In this document: positions 19,229 to 27,227 of the stretch, one piece after another
Numbering within the stretch: position 1 is the stretch's first letter
Layout of the letters: each line of letters starts with the position of its first letter
Assembly (NCBI RefSeq): GCF_001879205.1
Contig: NZ_MLFK01000010.1
Span: forward strand, 248,001-312,000
Origin: Flavobacterium johnsoniae
GTDB taxonomy: Bacteria; Bacteroidota; Bacteroidia; Flavobacteriales; Flavobacteriaceae
Direction of reading: 5' to 3'
Length of the DNA stretch: 64,000 bases
The notes under the pieces: model-generated
Database searches by the model: none
Told to the model about the DNA's origin: nothing
What the model saw: only the letters and a program-made list of their open reading frames with translations
Translations under genes and position numbers: made by a program

Positions 19229-19320
19229 TCCCAAATTATGAAAGAATTTTAAAATGTTATGTAAATCAAGTTATTGCCTATTTCATTAATTTTATTAGAA
19301 TGATCTAAAAAAATAGCTTT

Positions 19321-20319
19321 ATGATACACAAACATGGATTAATTATCACTAAAACAGCATTGGATTTTGAAATTGAAGGTGTTCTAAATCCAGCCGTTAT
19401 TGCTGCTGACGGAAAAATACATATTTTTTACCGCGCTGTGGCTTTAGGAAATCATTCCACAATTGGATACTGCCGTCTTTCTGATCCTCTTACTATCGAA
19501 GAACGATATGAATATCCGGTTATAGTGCCTGAATTGCCCAACGAGAAATATGGTGTCGAAGATCCGAGAATCGTTAAAATCGACGACCTTTATTATCTTT
19601 CTTATTGCGGTTATGACGGCGAGAATGCTTTTGGATGCGTGGCTACTTCTCCCGACTTAAAAACTTTTACAAAACACGGAATTGTGGTACCGCAGTTAAG
19701 CGGCGATGAATTGCGCTCTTTAATAAAAACCCAACAGGATTTAAATATAAAATATTTTCAGCCCAGTACCGGAAGCAGTTATGTATGGGATAAAAATGTG
19801 GTTTTTTTTCCGAGAAGAATAAACGGAAAACTTCATTTTCTACATAGAATTCGTCCTGGTATCCAAATGGCTTCCGTTAACGAGCTCGATGATTTAAATC
19901 CGGAATACTGGCGAAATTATATGCTCGATTTCAAAAATCATATTGTACTCGATCCAAAGTTTCCGCATGAATTGAGCTATTTAGGAAACGGTGCTCCGCC
20001 AATCGAAACAGAACACGGATGGCTTTTAATTTATCATGGAGTTCACGATACCATAAACGGCTATATGTACGTGGCCTGTGCAGCACTTCTCGATATCGAT
20101 GATCCAACCCGCGAAATTGCACGTTTGCCTTATCCGCTATTTGTTCCGGATCAGCCTTGGGAATTAAAGGGATATGTCAATTATGTCTGCTTCCCAACAG
20201 GAACTATTCTCGACGACGAAGAATTATACATTTATTATGGCGCTGCCGATGAAGGTATTGCGTGTGCCTCAGTAAATTTAAAAATCCTGCTGACAGAACT
20301 TTTGGCTAATAAAATCTAG
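19321..20319 (+). CDS. GH130 family glycoside phosphorylase/hydrolase
   Basis: 332 residues, cytosolic (no signal peptide), the usual size for a five-bladed propeller. Family signatures are NPAVIAADGKIHIFYRAV near the N-terminus, EDPRIVKIDDLYYLSYCGYDG, a variable FFPRRINGKLHFLHRIRPG blade, and GNGAPPIETEHGWLLIYHG, which lines the active site. GH130 enzymes phosphorolyse or hydrolyse beta-mannosides such as mannosyl-glucose or mannosyl-GlcNAc. No SusCD or mannanase is adjacent, so the substrate is open; intracellular turnover of a mannoside is the simplest inference. The gene is isolated between a terminator and the MocR regulator. Confidence 0.82.
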   Translation: MIHKHGLIITKTALDFEIEGVLNPAVIAADGKIHIFYRAVALGNHSTIGYCRLSDPLTIEERYEYPVIVPELPNEKYGVEDPRIVKIDDLYYLSYCGYDGENAFGCVATSPDLKTFTKHGIVVPQLSGDELRSLIKTQQDLNIKYFQPSTGSSYVWDKNVVFFPRRINGKLHFLHRIRPGIQMASVNELDDLNPEYWRNYMLDFKNHIVLDPKFPHELSYLGNGAPPIETEHGWLLIYHGVHDTINGYMYVACAALLDIDDPTREIARLPYPLFVPDQPWELKGYVNYVCFPTGTILDDEELYIYYGAADEGIACASVNLKILLTELLANKI

Positions 20320-20341
20320 TTTTCTATTTTTTTAAATTAAA

Positions 20342-20391
20342 TTTGGACTATTAATCCAAAGCTTTTTAAACACAAATAGACAGTCCAGATG
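20342..20391. promoter_or_regulatory. TGGACTA/AGTCCAGAT motifs in front of the MocR gene
   Basis: TTTGGACTATT (20342-20352) lies within an imperfect palindrome with arms TTTGGA/TCCAAA (20342-20360), and AGTCCAGAT (20382-20390) runs into the start codon of the MocR-type gene. The same 9-mer appears inverted at 23326-23334 in the gap before the YggS-like gene. This fits autoregulation by the MocR protein. Confidence 0.45.
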
Positions 20392-21801
20392 TTAAGACCA
20401 TGGCAATTTGAGATCCAGTTAGATAAAAAATCAGACAAGGCACTTTATCTGCAAATTGCTGATGCTATAATCATTGCGGTTAAATCCGGAAAATTAACCA
20501 GCGGTAACGCCTTGCCCGGAAGCCGACAACTGGCTGGACTATTAAATGTAAACCGAAACACAGTAATTGAAGCCTTAGATGTTTTAATTGCCGAAGGCTG
20601 GCTGATTACAATGGATAGAAAAGGAACTTTTATTGCCGATATCCTTCCTGAAATTAACTCTAATAAAAAGGAAGAAACAAAAATCCATATTGAAGCTGAA
20701 AACCAAAAACCGCATCTTGTTTTTGATGACGGACTTCCGGACAGCCGTCTCGCTCCTATGAACGATCTGGCACGTGCATACCGTGAAATATTCAACAGAA
20801 AATCACGCTGGCAGATTATGGGTTACAGCAATGAACTCGGCAATGCCGAATTTAGAAAAGCCATTGTTCAAATGCTGAATTTCAAACGCGGCATGAATGT
20901 TTCTTTTGATGAAATCTGTATAACGCGCGGCAGTCAAATGGCAATGTATCTCGCGGCGCATTGTTTGTTATCTCACGGAGATTATATTATAATTGAAAAC
21001 CCGGGTTATAAACCTGCCTGGGAAGCTTTTGAAAATGCCGGAGCCAGTCTGCTTCCGGTTAATGTAACTAAAGATGGTTTGGATTTGGACGAAGTAGAAA
21101 ATCATCTTAAAAAACATTCTTCTATAAAAGCCATTTATGTAACGCCTCATCATCAATTTCCGACCACGGTTACAATGAGTTTAAAAAAGAGATTAAAACT
21201 TATCGAATTATCCAATCAATACGGATTTACGATTATTGAAGATGATTATGATAATGAATTTCATTTTGGACAAAGACCAATTCTGCCAATTTCGAGTTAT
21301 AGTAATGCTAAAAACTACATTTACATTGGCACTTTAAGCAAAATTGTCGCTCCGGCGCTTCGTATTGGTTATCTCGCTGCTTGTCCAGAGAATATCGCAA
21401 AAATTGGACAGCACCGAAAAATAATTGATGTTCAGGGCGATAATATTATGGAAGAAGCAGTACTTCATCTTATAAACGAAGGAAAAATCAAGAGGCATCT
21501 CAAAAAAACAAACTTAATTTATAAGGCAAAAAGAGATTATTTTGAGAGCTTATGCAAGCTTCATTTAAAAGACAAAATCAGTTTTAGCAAACCCGAAGGT
21601 GGTCTGGCATTTTGGATTGTACCGAACAAAACGGTTGATACAGAAAAAATATGTACCGAATTGCTCTCAAAGGGAATCAAATTAATGAGCCCCGAGAAAT
21701 TTAGTTTTGACAAGCCCGTAAATGGTTTTAGACTGGGATATGCCTCACTGACCGAACAACAAATGGAAGAAGGAATTACAGCACTTTCAAAGTATTTATA
21801 A
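20389..21801 (+). CDS. MocR/PdxR-type GntR regulator with an aminotransferase-like domain
   Basis: 470 residues. Residues 1-80 are a GntR winged helix (DAIIIAVKSGKLTSGNALPG, RNTVIEALDVLIAEGW). After a linker rich in Glu and Lys, residues ~115-470 have a class I aminotransferase fold with the nucleotide-type PLP motif ITRGSQMAMYLAA, the YVTPHHQFPT block, and the PLP-binding Lys (about residue 318) in GTLSKIVAPALRIGY. MocR proteins sense PLP or its adducts and regulate vitamin B6 or amino-acid metabolism. TCCAG motifs shared with the YggS-like gene 3 kb away suggest a common PLP-homeostasis regulon. The 3' end overlaps the convergent MarR gene by 6 bases. Confidence 0.9.
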   Translation: MLRPWQFEIQLDKKSDKALYLQIADAIIIAVKSGKLTSGNALPGSRQLAGLLNVNRNTVIEALDVLIAEGWLITMDRKGTFIADILPEINSNKKEETKIHIEAENQKPHLVFDDGLPDSRLAPMNDLARAYREIFNRKSRWQIMGYSNELGNAEFRKAIVQMLNFKRGMNVSFDEICITRGSQMAMYLAAHCLLSHGDYIIIENPGYKPAWEAFENAGASLLPVNVTKDGLDLDEVENHLKKHSSIKAIYVTPHHQFPTTVTMSLKKRLKLIELSNQYGFTIIEDDYDNEFHFGQRPILPISSYSNAKNYIYIGTLSKIVAPALRIGYLAACPENIAKIGQHRKIIDVQGDNIMEEAVLHLINEGKIKRHLKKTNLIYKAKRDYFESLCKLHLKDKISFSKPEGGLAFWIVPNKTVDTEKICTELLSKGIKLMSPEKFSFDKPVNGFRLGYASLTEQQMEEGITALSKYL

Positions 21802-22401
21802 CCGAACAGGTTTATGATCCTGACAGTCAAGTCTTATATCGTTTGTTTCCAGTTTTGTATTTAATAAACGGCAATAATTATTTCCGTTCTGCTGTGAAAA
21901 ATAACCACAATTATGGCAGGTACTCTGAACACTTATAACCTGTAAATCATGTAATTGCTGAATCAATGAACTTATATTTTTCCACAAAATCACTTTATCC
22001 TTTTGGGAACTTCCTGATACTAATTCAAATAACGGATCTGTAAAATCTTCTGTCAGCAGAACCATTTCTAAACCTTTGGGCGTTAATTCCATGGTATAAC
22101 TTCTGGAATCTGAAGTATGAAGCGTTTTGGTGATATATTTTTTTTGATCCAAAATTTTAATCGTATCACTAATCGTCGCTTTTGTTAAATTAAACTCTTT
22201 AGCAAGATAACTTACAGTTGCTTTATTTGCAGCGTGATTTTTTATGAAAATCAGAAGCTGAATCTGTATCGGACTCAAATCGTATTTTTTTGCTTTTTCC
22301 CACAACAAAACCCGGAAAACCTGAGACAATCGTTCGAATCCTGCGGTAATTTTTCCGTCTAAACTACTATTTTGCGTTTCTAAATTGAAGATGTTTTTCA
22401 T
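21796..22401 (-). CDS. MarR-family regulator with a C-terminal cysteine cluster
   Basis: 201 residues from ATG 22401; a TTG four codons upstream is less likely. Residues ~15-145 are a MarR winged helix (LSPIQIQLLIFIKNH, KATVSYLAKEFNLTKATISDTIKILDQKKYITK, with the wing SDSRSYTMELTPKG). Beyond the usual ~145-residue MarR length there is a 50-residue extension with the cysteine pattern CHNCGY, then NYCRLLN, then LDCQDHK: four Cys that could hold zinc or an Fe-S cluster. That points to a redox or metal sensor, which is inference. It is convergent with the MocR gene and upstream of nothing on its own strand, so it probably acts alone. Confidence 0.85.
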   Translation of the reverse strand: MKNIFNLETQNSSLDGKITAGFERLSQVFRVLLWEKAKKYDLSPIQIQLLIFIKNHAANKATVSYLAKEFNLTKATISDTIKILDQKKYITKTLHTSDSRSYTMELTPKGLEMVLLTEDFTDPLFELVSGSSQKDKVILWKNISSLIQQLHDLQVISVQSTCHNCGYFSQQNGNNYCRLLNTKLETNDIRLDCQDHKPVRL

Positions 22402-22472
22402 AATTATATCCAATAAAACAGACTGAAAGCCCCCACTTTCAGTCTATCGAATTACTAATTCTAAACGAAAAA

Positions 22473-22736
22473 TTAATAACAATTTTCCATTTCGATAATC
22501 GAAAATCCGTTTTTAAGAATTTGATTTTCAATATCTGCAGGTGCTTTATCGATATGACAAAATCTGCATTCTTTTGAGGTCAAAGGCTGGCCTTCCTGCA
22601 AAACTGTTTTGAGATATTGTTTACCGTATTCAAAAACCTGACCTGCATCGTCGGTATTTTCATCAACCAAAATATCAAAATGCATTACTTTACCGTCTTT
22701 TCGGGTTACATAAGTATCCCATACTGCTACTTTCAT
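22473..22736 (-). CDS. DUF2024 family protein
   Basis: 87 residues, soluble, starting MKVAVWDTYVTRKDGKVMHF, with the family pattern FDILVDENTDDAGQVFEYGK and the cysteine/histidine motif ECRFCHIDKAP. DUF2024 proteins are small and of unknown function. The CxxCH motif could bind a metal. It lies between a repeat-filled gap and the MarR gene (71 bases away) and is on the same strand as the mini-thioredoxin. Confidence 0.85.
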   Translation of the reverse strand: MKVAVWDTYVTRKDGKVMHFDILVDENTDDAGQVFEYGKQYLKTVLQEGQPLTSKECRFCHIDKAPADIENQILKNGFSIIEMENCY

Positions 22737-22774
22737 CTTATTTTTTATTTTTAGTTTTTATTTATTGTTGTAGT

Positions 22775-22915
22775 TTTAAACACATAGGAACATAGTTTTT
22801 AAAAGTGTTGTAAAAGGCGTTTCACTTGTTTAAACAAACATAGTTATGTGTTAGAAACTAGTTTCTTTTTTTACTCTTTATAAAAGAAAAAAATCTATGT
22901 TTCTATGTGTTTAAA
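22775..22915. repeat. Long inverted repeat with CACATAGGAACATAG arms
   Basis: The left arm 22775-22795 and the right arm 22895-22915 are 21 bases long and complementary except for one position (ATAGGAACATAG against CTATGTTTCTAT). The ~100-base interior carries further CATAG/TATGTG fragments. It fills most of the gap between DUF2024 and the mini-thioredoxin. It resembles the dispersed palindromic intergenic elements of Flavobacterium genomes. Confidence 0.6.
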
Positions 22916-22981
22916 AAAATCTTTTTCAATTCAATGTTTATAAAAACCTCTTCGAAGAAAACTCCAAAGAGGTGTTTATAT

Positions 22982-23209
22982 TTACCCAATCACTTCTTCC
23001 ATAGAAGCGCCGAAGTTAATGTGCAGTACATTTCCGTTTGGAGTTACCAAAGCCGGAACCGATTTTAAACCAGCCTTTTGAGCTTCTGCTATTCGAGATC
23101 TGTCTTCTCCGATGTTTACTACTTCAACATCTTTAACTAAATTTAAAATGTCGTGTTCTGCGCTTACGCAAACTGGACAACCTGCGTGATAAAAAATTGA
23201 TTTGCTCAT
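22982..23209 (-). CDS. Mini-thioredoxin/glutaredoxin-like protein
   Basis: 75 residues: thioredoxin-fold strand IFYHAGCPVCVSAEHDIL with a CPVC redox site, then VEVVNIGEDRSRIAEAQKAGL, the cis-proline strand SVPALVTPNGNVLHINFG, and a final helix. There is no signal peptide, so it acts in the cytosol as a small thiol-disulfide exchanger; the partner is unknown. It diverges from the YggS-like gene, and the 186-base gap between them contains four TCCAG/CTGGA motifs that might bind the MocR regulator. Confidence 0.82.
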   Translation of the reverse strand: MSKSIFYHAGCPVCVSAEHDILNLVKDVEVVNIGEDRSRIAEAQKAGLKSVPALVTPNGNVLHINFGASMEEVIG

Positions 23210-23275
23210 TTGATTTGATTTTAATTTGACTTCATTGCCAGGACAAAATTAGGCAGGATACCTAACCATTAAATA

Positions 23276-23357
23276 ATCCAGTTTTGTCATTTATAATCAG
23301 TTTCTGGTCCAGTACTTCATTTTTTATCTGGACTACTTTATATAGAAAAAACTGGAT
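23276..23357. promoter_or_regulatory. Cluster of four TCCAG/CTGGA motifs, candidate MocR-binding region
   Basis: TCCAG occurs at 23277-23281 and 23308-23312 (31 bases apart, about three helical turns), and CTGGA at 23328-23332 and 23352-23356 (24 apart). AGTCCAGAT, read on the minus strand at 23326-23334, matches the motif at the MocR start codon exactly. Paired direct repeats at whole-turn spacing are usual for MocR-type regulators. Confidence 0.45.
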
Positions 23358-23381
23358 CACTTTTACAATCCACTTTAACTT

Positions 23382-23389
23382 TAACTTTG
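23382..23389 (+). promoter_or_regulatory. TAACTTTG, Bacteroidota -7 promoter box for the YggS-like gene
   Basis: It matches the consensus TAnnTTTG and lies 6 bases before ATG 23396, so the transcript would have an extremely short leader or none. No convincing TTG -33 element is present. Confidence 0.35.
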
Positions 23390-23395
23390 CCTATT

Positions 23396-24127
23396 ATGAA
23401 AGAGGATATTATTTTTAATTTGAAGCAGGTTCACCATCGTATCGAAAAAGCCTGCCAAGATTCAGGAAGAGACGTTTCGGATGTTCAATTGTTACTGGCT
23501 ACTAAAACTGTTCCTGCAGATAAAATACAAATAGCCGTTGAAGCCGGAGAAAATCTTATTGGAGAAAATAAAATGCAGGAACTTCGCGATAAAGATGCGG
23601 AACTTAAAAATTTAAATATCAATCGTCATTTTATTGGTCATTTACAGACAAATAAAGTAAAAGATGTTTTGAAATATGTTAGCTGTATTCAGTCTCTCGA
23701 TCGATTAAGCCTGGCAGAAGAACTGCACAAACAGCTCCAAAAAGAAGGTAGAAATATTGATGTTTTTGTTCAGGTAAATACCTCGTTTGAAGAAAGTAAA
23801 TTTGGGCTCCCGCCGGCAGATGTTATTCCGTTTATTAAAGAAATTAAAAAGTACGACACTTTAAAAATCAAGGGATTAATGACGATTGGATTATTAGATG
23901 TTGAAAAAGAAAAAATGCGTCCGTCACTTCGCCTGCTCCGCGAAATAAGAGATAAAATTTACGAGGCAAAAATTGAAAATTTAACCGACTTAAAACTCTC
24001 AATGGGAATGTCTCAAGATTTAGAATTGGCTGTTGCCGAAGGTTCTAATCTTGTGAGAGTAGGAACTTCGATTTTTGGAAACCGATTTTTAGGTAAAGAA
24101 ATCTGGAACGAAAATATTGCAGAATAA
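23396..24127 (+). CDS. yggS: YggS/PLPBP family pyridoxal-phosphate homeostasis protein
   Basis: 243 residues from ATG 23396 (a TTG three codons earlier is rejected). It is a single-domain PLP barrel of family length: PLP-binding Lys in LLATKTVP, then GENLIGENKMQEL, HFIGHLQTNKVKDVLKYV, VQVNTSFEESKFGL, GLMTIG, LSMGMSQDLELAVAEGSNLVRVGTSIFG. It has no catalytic activity but carries PLP and buffers its free level. It is followed 30 bases later by an AAA ATPase and preceded by motifs shared with the MocR regulator, which fits a common PLP theme. Confidence 0.93.
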   Translation: MKEDIIFNLKQVHHRIEKACQDSGRDVSDVQLLLATKTVPADKIQIAVEAGENLIGENKMQELRDKDAELKNLNINRHFIGHLQTNKVKDVLKYVSCIQSLDRLSLAEELHKQLQKEGRNIDVFVQVNTSFEESKFGLPPADVIPFIKEIKKYDTLKIKGLMTIGLLDVEKEKMRPSLRLLREIRDKIYEAKIENLTDLKLSMGMSQDLELAVAEGSNLVRVGTSIFGNRFLGKEIWNENIAE

Positions 24128-24157
24128 AACCTAATTTTGCACCAAATAAAATCTCAA

Positions 24158-24889
24158 ATGAATCTGTACGAACTTGTTGTAAACGATACCGAAAAAATTG
24201 CCCTGGAGGATTTGCTTTTCAGCGAAGAAAACAAAACAGCTCTTTTTCAAACAATTAAAGAGCATAAATATCTTGAGGAATTAAAAAAATACAATCTCAA
24301 AGTAGATAATAAAATTTTACTTCACGGGCATTCAGGCTGTGGTAAAACGACTACTGCAAAAGCCATTGCGACGGCTTTAAACAAAAACATTGTGATTATC
24401 AACCTCAGCACTTTAATCAATGCTAAAATTGGAGAGACTTCTAAAAATGTAAAAGCCATTTTTGACAAGGCAATTCGGGAAAAAGCAGTATTATTTCTGG
24501 ATGAGTTTGACCAGATTGGCAAAAGCCGTGAAAGCGATGATAAAGATGTTGCCGAAATGAGGCGTTTGGTTAACACCATTATTCAGTTAATTGATTATTT
24601 CCCAACTGATAGTTTACTGATTTGTGCTACGAATTTTTACAATAGTATTGATACAGCATTACTGAGAAGATTTCAGATCAAACTAAAATTTGAAATGCCA
24701 AATGAGAATGAACTGAATATTTACTATAATAAGTTACTGGTTGATTTTCCTCTTCATTTGCAGGATATTCCGAGAAAATATGCAATTTCATACGCCGAAG
24801 CAAAAGACTATGTGCATACGACAATGAAAAGGCAGATTATTGCAGAACTGGAACTTGAAGAACAAAAGCTCGAAAAAGCTCTTCTATAA
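24158..24889 (+). CDS. Small AAA-type ATPase
   Basis: 243 residues from ATG 24158. The AAA core is complete: Walker A GHSGCGKTTTAKA, Walker B AVLFLDEFDQ, sensor 1 LLICATNF, and the arginine-finger region ALLRRFQIKLKFEMP with the small helical lid behind it. The ~55-residue N-terminus is acidic and helical. Short single-AAA proteins of this kind are remodelling ATPases of unknown target. It is downstream of the YggS-like gene and ends at a bidirectional terminator. An abortive-infection or toxin-related role is known for some relatives, but there is no partner gene here. Confidence 0.85.
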   Translation: MNLYELVVNDTEKIALEDLLFSEENKTALFQTIKEHKYLEELKKYNLKVDNKILLHGHSGCGKTTTAKAIATALNKNIVIINLSTLINAKIGETSKNVKAIFDKAIREKAVLFLDEFDQIGKSRESDDKDVAEMRRLVNTIIQLIDYFPTDSLLICATNFYNSIDTALLRRFQIKLKFEMPNENELNIYYNKLLVDFPLHLQDIPRKYAISYAEAKDYVHTTMKRQIIAELELEEQKLEKALL

Positions 24890-24920
24890 AAAAAGCGTCT
24901 CAATAGGAGACGCTTTTTAA
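24890..24920. terminator. Bidirectional terminator between convergent genes
   Basis: AGCGTCTC AATAG GAGACGCT (8-bp perfect stem, 24894-24914) is preceded by an A-run and followed by TTTT. It serves both the AAA gene and the thioredoxin gene that ends at 24938. Confidence 0.85.
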
Positions 24921-24937
24921 CAAATTAAATTCTGGTG

Positions 24938-25552
24938 TTAAGCTTTTGCTTTTCTTTTTACTGTACAGCCAATTTCCTTAGTCTGCGTTATAGCTGGTTT
25001 TTGACCGCTTTTTAAAGATGCGATTACATCTTCGGCATATTTTACTTTGTCTGCTTTTGTTCCTTCCGGATCATTATCGATGGCTCCCACATATTCTACT
25101 ACGTTTCCTTTTGCCGTTTTAGAAACGATAAAAACGTGCGGCGTGCGTTTTGCACCGTACTCGTCTGTAATTTTTTGTCCAGCATCAAACAAATAAGGGA
25201 AAGGATATTTTTTCTCTTTTGCCAAATCCTGCATTTTACTGAAAGTGTCTGCTGTAGAAGCTTCCGGATCATTTGGGTTAATGGCAATTACCGGATATCC
25301 CTGCGGTTTGAACTTTTTATCTAAATCGATAATTCTCTGCTCATAACCCACAGCATACGGACATGTATTACAGGTAAAAACTATAATATAACCTTTTGCT
25401 TTTGGAAAGCTTTCTAAAGAAACTTCTTTATTGTCAACATTTTTTAGTTTAAAATCCGGTGCAGTATCTCCTGCCTTTAGTGTCGTTCCTGTTTGTGCCT
25501 GAGCTAGAAAGGCAGAAAATGCTAATACTAGTAATAAAATTATTTTTTTCAT
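24938..25552 (-). CDS. Exported thioredoxin-fold (peroxiredoxin-like) protein
   Basis: 204 residues with a signal peptide (MKKIILLLVLAFSAFLAQAQ). The AhpC/TSA-like domain begins GDTAPDFKLKNVDNKEVSLE and contains FTCNTCPYAVGYEQRI (redox pair CNTC), an INPNDPEAS loop and the cis-proline strand RTPHVFIV. The C-terminus adds a third Cys in EIGCTVKRK. Relatives are annotated as redoxin or thioredoxin-family proteins. The likely role is disulfide reduction or peroxide handling in the periplasm. The gene follows a TlpA-like gene by 3 bases, so the two are co-expressed. Confidence 0.88.
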   Translation of the reverse strand: MKKIILLLVLAFSAFLAQAQTGTTLKAGDTAPDFKLKNVDNKEVSLESFPKAKGYIIVFTCNTCPYAVGYEQRIIDLDKKFKPQGYPVIAINPNDPEASTADTFSKMQDLAKEKKYPFPYLFDAGQKITDEYGAKRTPHVFIVSKTAKGNVVEYVGAIDNDPEGTKADKVKYAEDVIASLKSGQKPAITQTKEIGCTVKRKAKA

Positions 25553-25555
25553 GGT

Positions 25556-26032
25556 TTACAGTTTTTTATATTCAGTTAATAATTGTTCGTAGGTAAATTC
25601 ACTTTCAACAAATTTTCGTTTATCATTTTTAATGAAAAGTGTCGCCGGAATACTTCCTGACCACGAAGGATCTATTCTGTCGATATATTCCTGAGGGCTG
25701 CTTTCGTTTAATAGAAACACTTCGTTCTTCAGATTTTTCCTTTTCACAAACGGAATTACATTTGAATTTAATTTTGATTTGAAATCAAGGCTTACTAATA
25801 AAACTGCCAGTTTCTCTGATTTGTGTTCAGTACTTAGTTTTTCAAAATGAGGTAATTCCTTAATACATGGTGCACACCATGTTGCCCAAAAATTCACTAC
25901 ATAAGTACTGTCTTTTCCTTTTTTAATCCTTTCGTTTAACTGATCAATATTCAACAGCTTAACATTCTGACTGTAAGCCGAAACCGAAAAAACACCAAAC
26001 AGAAATATATAGAAAAAAGACCTGATTTTCAT
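25556..26032 (-). CDS. Exported TlpA-like thioredoxin
   Basis: 158 residues. Signal peptide about residues 1-21 (ending VSAYSQ). Active site NFWATWCAPCIKELPHF (CAPC), cis-proline strand SIPATLFIKND. Periplasmic TlpA/ResA-type proteins reduce disulfides, for example during cytochrome maturation. It is the first gene of a two-gene operon, with a TAnnTTTG box 35 bases upstream on the minus strand. Confidence 0.88.
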   Translation of the reverse strand: MKIRSFFYIFLFGVFSVSAYSQNVKLLNIDQLNERIKKGKDSTYVVNFWATWCAPCIKELPHFEKLSTEHKSEKLAVLLVSLDFKSKLNSNVIPFVKRKNLKNEVFLLNESSPQEYIDRIDPSWSGSIPATLFIKNDKRKFVESEFTYEQLLTEYKKL

Positions 26033-26066
26033 GAGGAATAATACTTTAGGATTAATTTGTGCCTTA

Positions 26067-26074
26067 CAAATATA
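26067..26074 (-). promoter_or_regulatory. TATATTTG -7 promoter box for the thioredoxin operon
   Basis: On the minus strand the bases read TATATTTG, matching TAnnTTTG, 34 bases upstream of the start codon at 26032. There is no clear -33 TTG at the usual distance. Confidence 0.4.
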
Positions 26075-26227
26075 AAGTAATGAATACTTACTTTTTGTTA
26101 ATAAAAGTTTAATGGAGTTTTTTTTGAGATGAGAAGACTAAGAACTCCTAAAAGCAAAAAGCTTTACAGGCACTCATACTATGGAACTTCAGAATCTCTG
26201 GCAGTATTATTACACATCATCAAAAAA

Positions 26228-26881
26228 CTACTTTTTTAAAGCAGCTAGAACCTTATTCAATTTGACGACATCTTCCTGATAACGCGGATATGCCGCTATA
26301 TTTCTCACGCTGTGGTTTTGACTGTTTGTTATTCCTATTCCCGTTATTTCCTGAAATGGAGATTCCATAATTAAACCATTTAAAATACAATCGGCGATAT
26401 ATTCAGAATGAGTTTCAAATTTTGGAATAGTCTGCAGATGTTTTGTAATAATTGGTTTTAGAATAGATTTTTCATTTTCTTCTATTCCTGTCATTGGTAA
26501 AAGAAGCAAAAAGAAAACAGGATCATCTTCAAAAACCAGTAATTCATTTAAGGTGAGAAAACATACTTCAAAATGACCTCCCAAATTACCAATGTAAATA
26601 TCATTCAGAAAAAAATTGATTTCATATTCCTGAAATTCAATAGCAAAGTTTAAATTCTTTGTCAGATCACCTGCAAAATAGCGTGGATTTTCTTCGATAG
26701 TTTCATAATTGAAGAATATTCTTTCCCACTCATAAAAATCATTTTCGTTTGTTTCTATAACCTCAACGGCTTCATCAATATTAATTTCTTCTTTATCATC
26801 AAAACCTCTGAACCAGCATAAATAAAATTTCCAGAAGAAGGTATTAACCTTGATTTCTTCTCTTTTTATCTGATTATTCAT
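26228..26881 (-). CDS. Hypothetical immunity-type protein (possibly Imm19-like)
   Basis: 217 residues from ATG 26881. That start overlaps the stop of the upstream gene as ATGA, so translation is coupled; a GTG nine codons earlier is rejected. No signal peptide. Acidic, with many aromatic residues; a central NFFLNDIYIGNLGGHFEVCFLTLNELL stretch recalls Imm19-type immunity proteins, from memory and not checked. The C-terminal half holds ITKHLQTIPKFETHSEYIADC. It is the last gene of a minus-strand series of immunity-like genes, which is the main reason for the functional guess. The 26033-26227 gap downstream contains nothing recognisable. Confidence 0.6.
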   Translation of the reverse strand: MNNQIKREEIKVNTFFWKFYLCWFRGFDDKEEINIDEAVEVIETNENDFYEWERIFFNYETIEENPRYFAGDLTKNLNFAIEFQEYEINFFLNDIYIGNLGGHFEVCFLTLNELLVFEDDPVFFLLLLPMTGIEENEKSILKPIITKHLQTIPKFETHSEYIADCILNGLIMESPFQEITGIGITNSQNHSVRNIAAYPRYQEDVVKLNKVLAALKK

Positions 26882-27201
26882 GGCTGTAAATGATTTTGAG
26901 GTGTCCACATTCTAAAGAATTTAAACATTTTCGGAAATTCTTCACGTGGTACAAATGCAAGGCAGACTTCTCTATTTTCTAGTGAGGATTCAGTTAAAAC
27001 AATATTATACGGTTCTTTTTCTGCATTTCTAAATTCTTTTTCAGAAACAACGCAAACCACTTTCTTAAATATTCCGTTTATCCATTTCTGCATATTCTCA
27101 TTATGTTCAAACTTTCTAAAACAAGCTAAAGAAGCATGTGCAGTTATTACAGGAACCAATTTATCAGGAACGTCCTCTTTCACTAAAATGTACATTTTCA
27201 T
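26878..27201 (-). CDS. Small PTH2-like protein in the immunity series
   Basis: 107 residues. The N-terminal strand and helix MYILVKEDVPDKLVPVITAH followed by ASLACF resemble the peptidyl-tRNA hydrolase 2 pattern (strand, charged loop, AxxAHAS helix). KKVVCVVSEKEF and REVCLAFVPREEF match the later strands. The GK-x-AAQ segment of true PTH2 enzymes is replaced by KLVPVIT, so hydrolase activity is doubtful. Overlap with the next gene (ATGA) and a 26-base gap to the previous one place it firmly in the immunity-like operon. It may be an immunity or nucleotide/RNA-binding protein; neither is shown. Confidence 0.55.
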   Translation of the reverse strand: MKMYILVKEDVPDKLVPVITAHASLACFRKFEHNENMQKWINGIFKKVVCVVSEKEFRNAEKEPYNIVLTESSLENREVCLAFVPREEFPKMFKFFRMWTPQNHLQP

Positions 27202-27227
27202 ATTAAATCTTATAGTTGTTTTGAATA

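Noticed and set aside
24158..24889. AAA ATPase as part of an anti-phage system
   Set aside because: No nuclease, reverse transcriptase or membrane effector is adjacent; it sits with a PLP-homeostasis gene.
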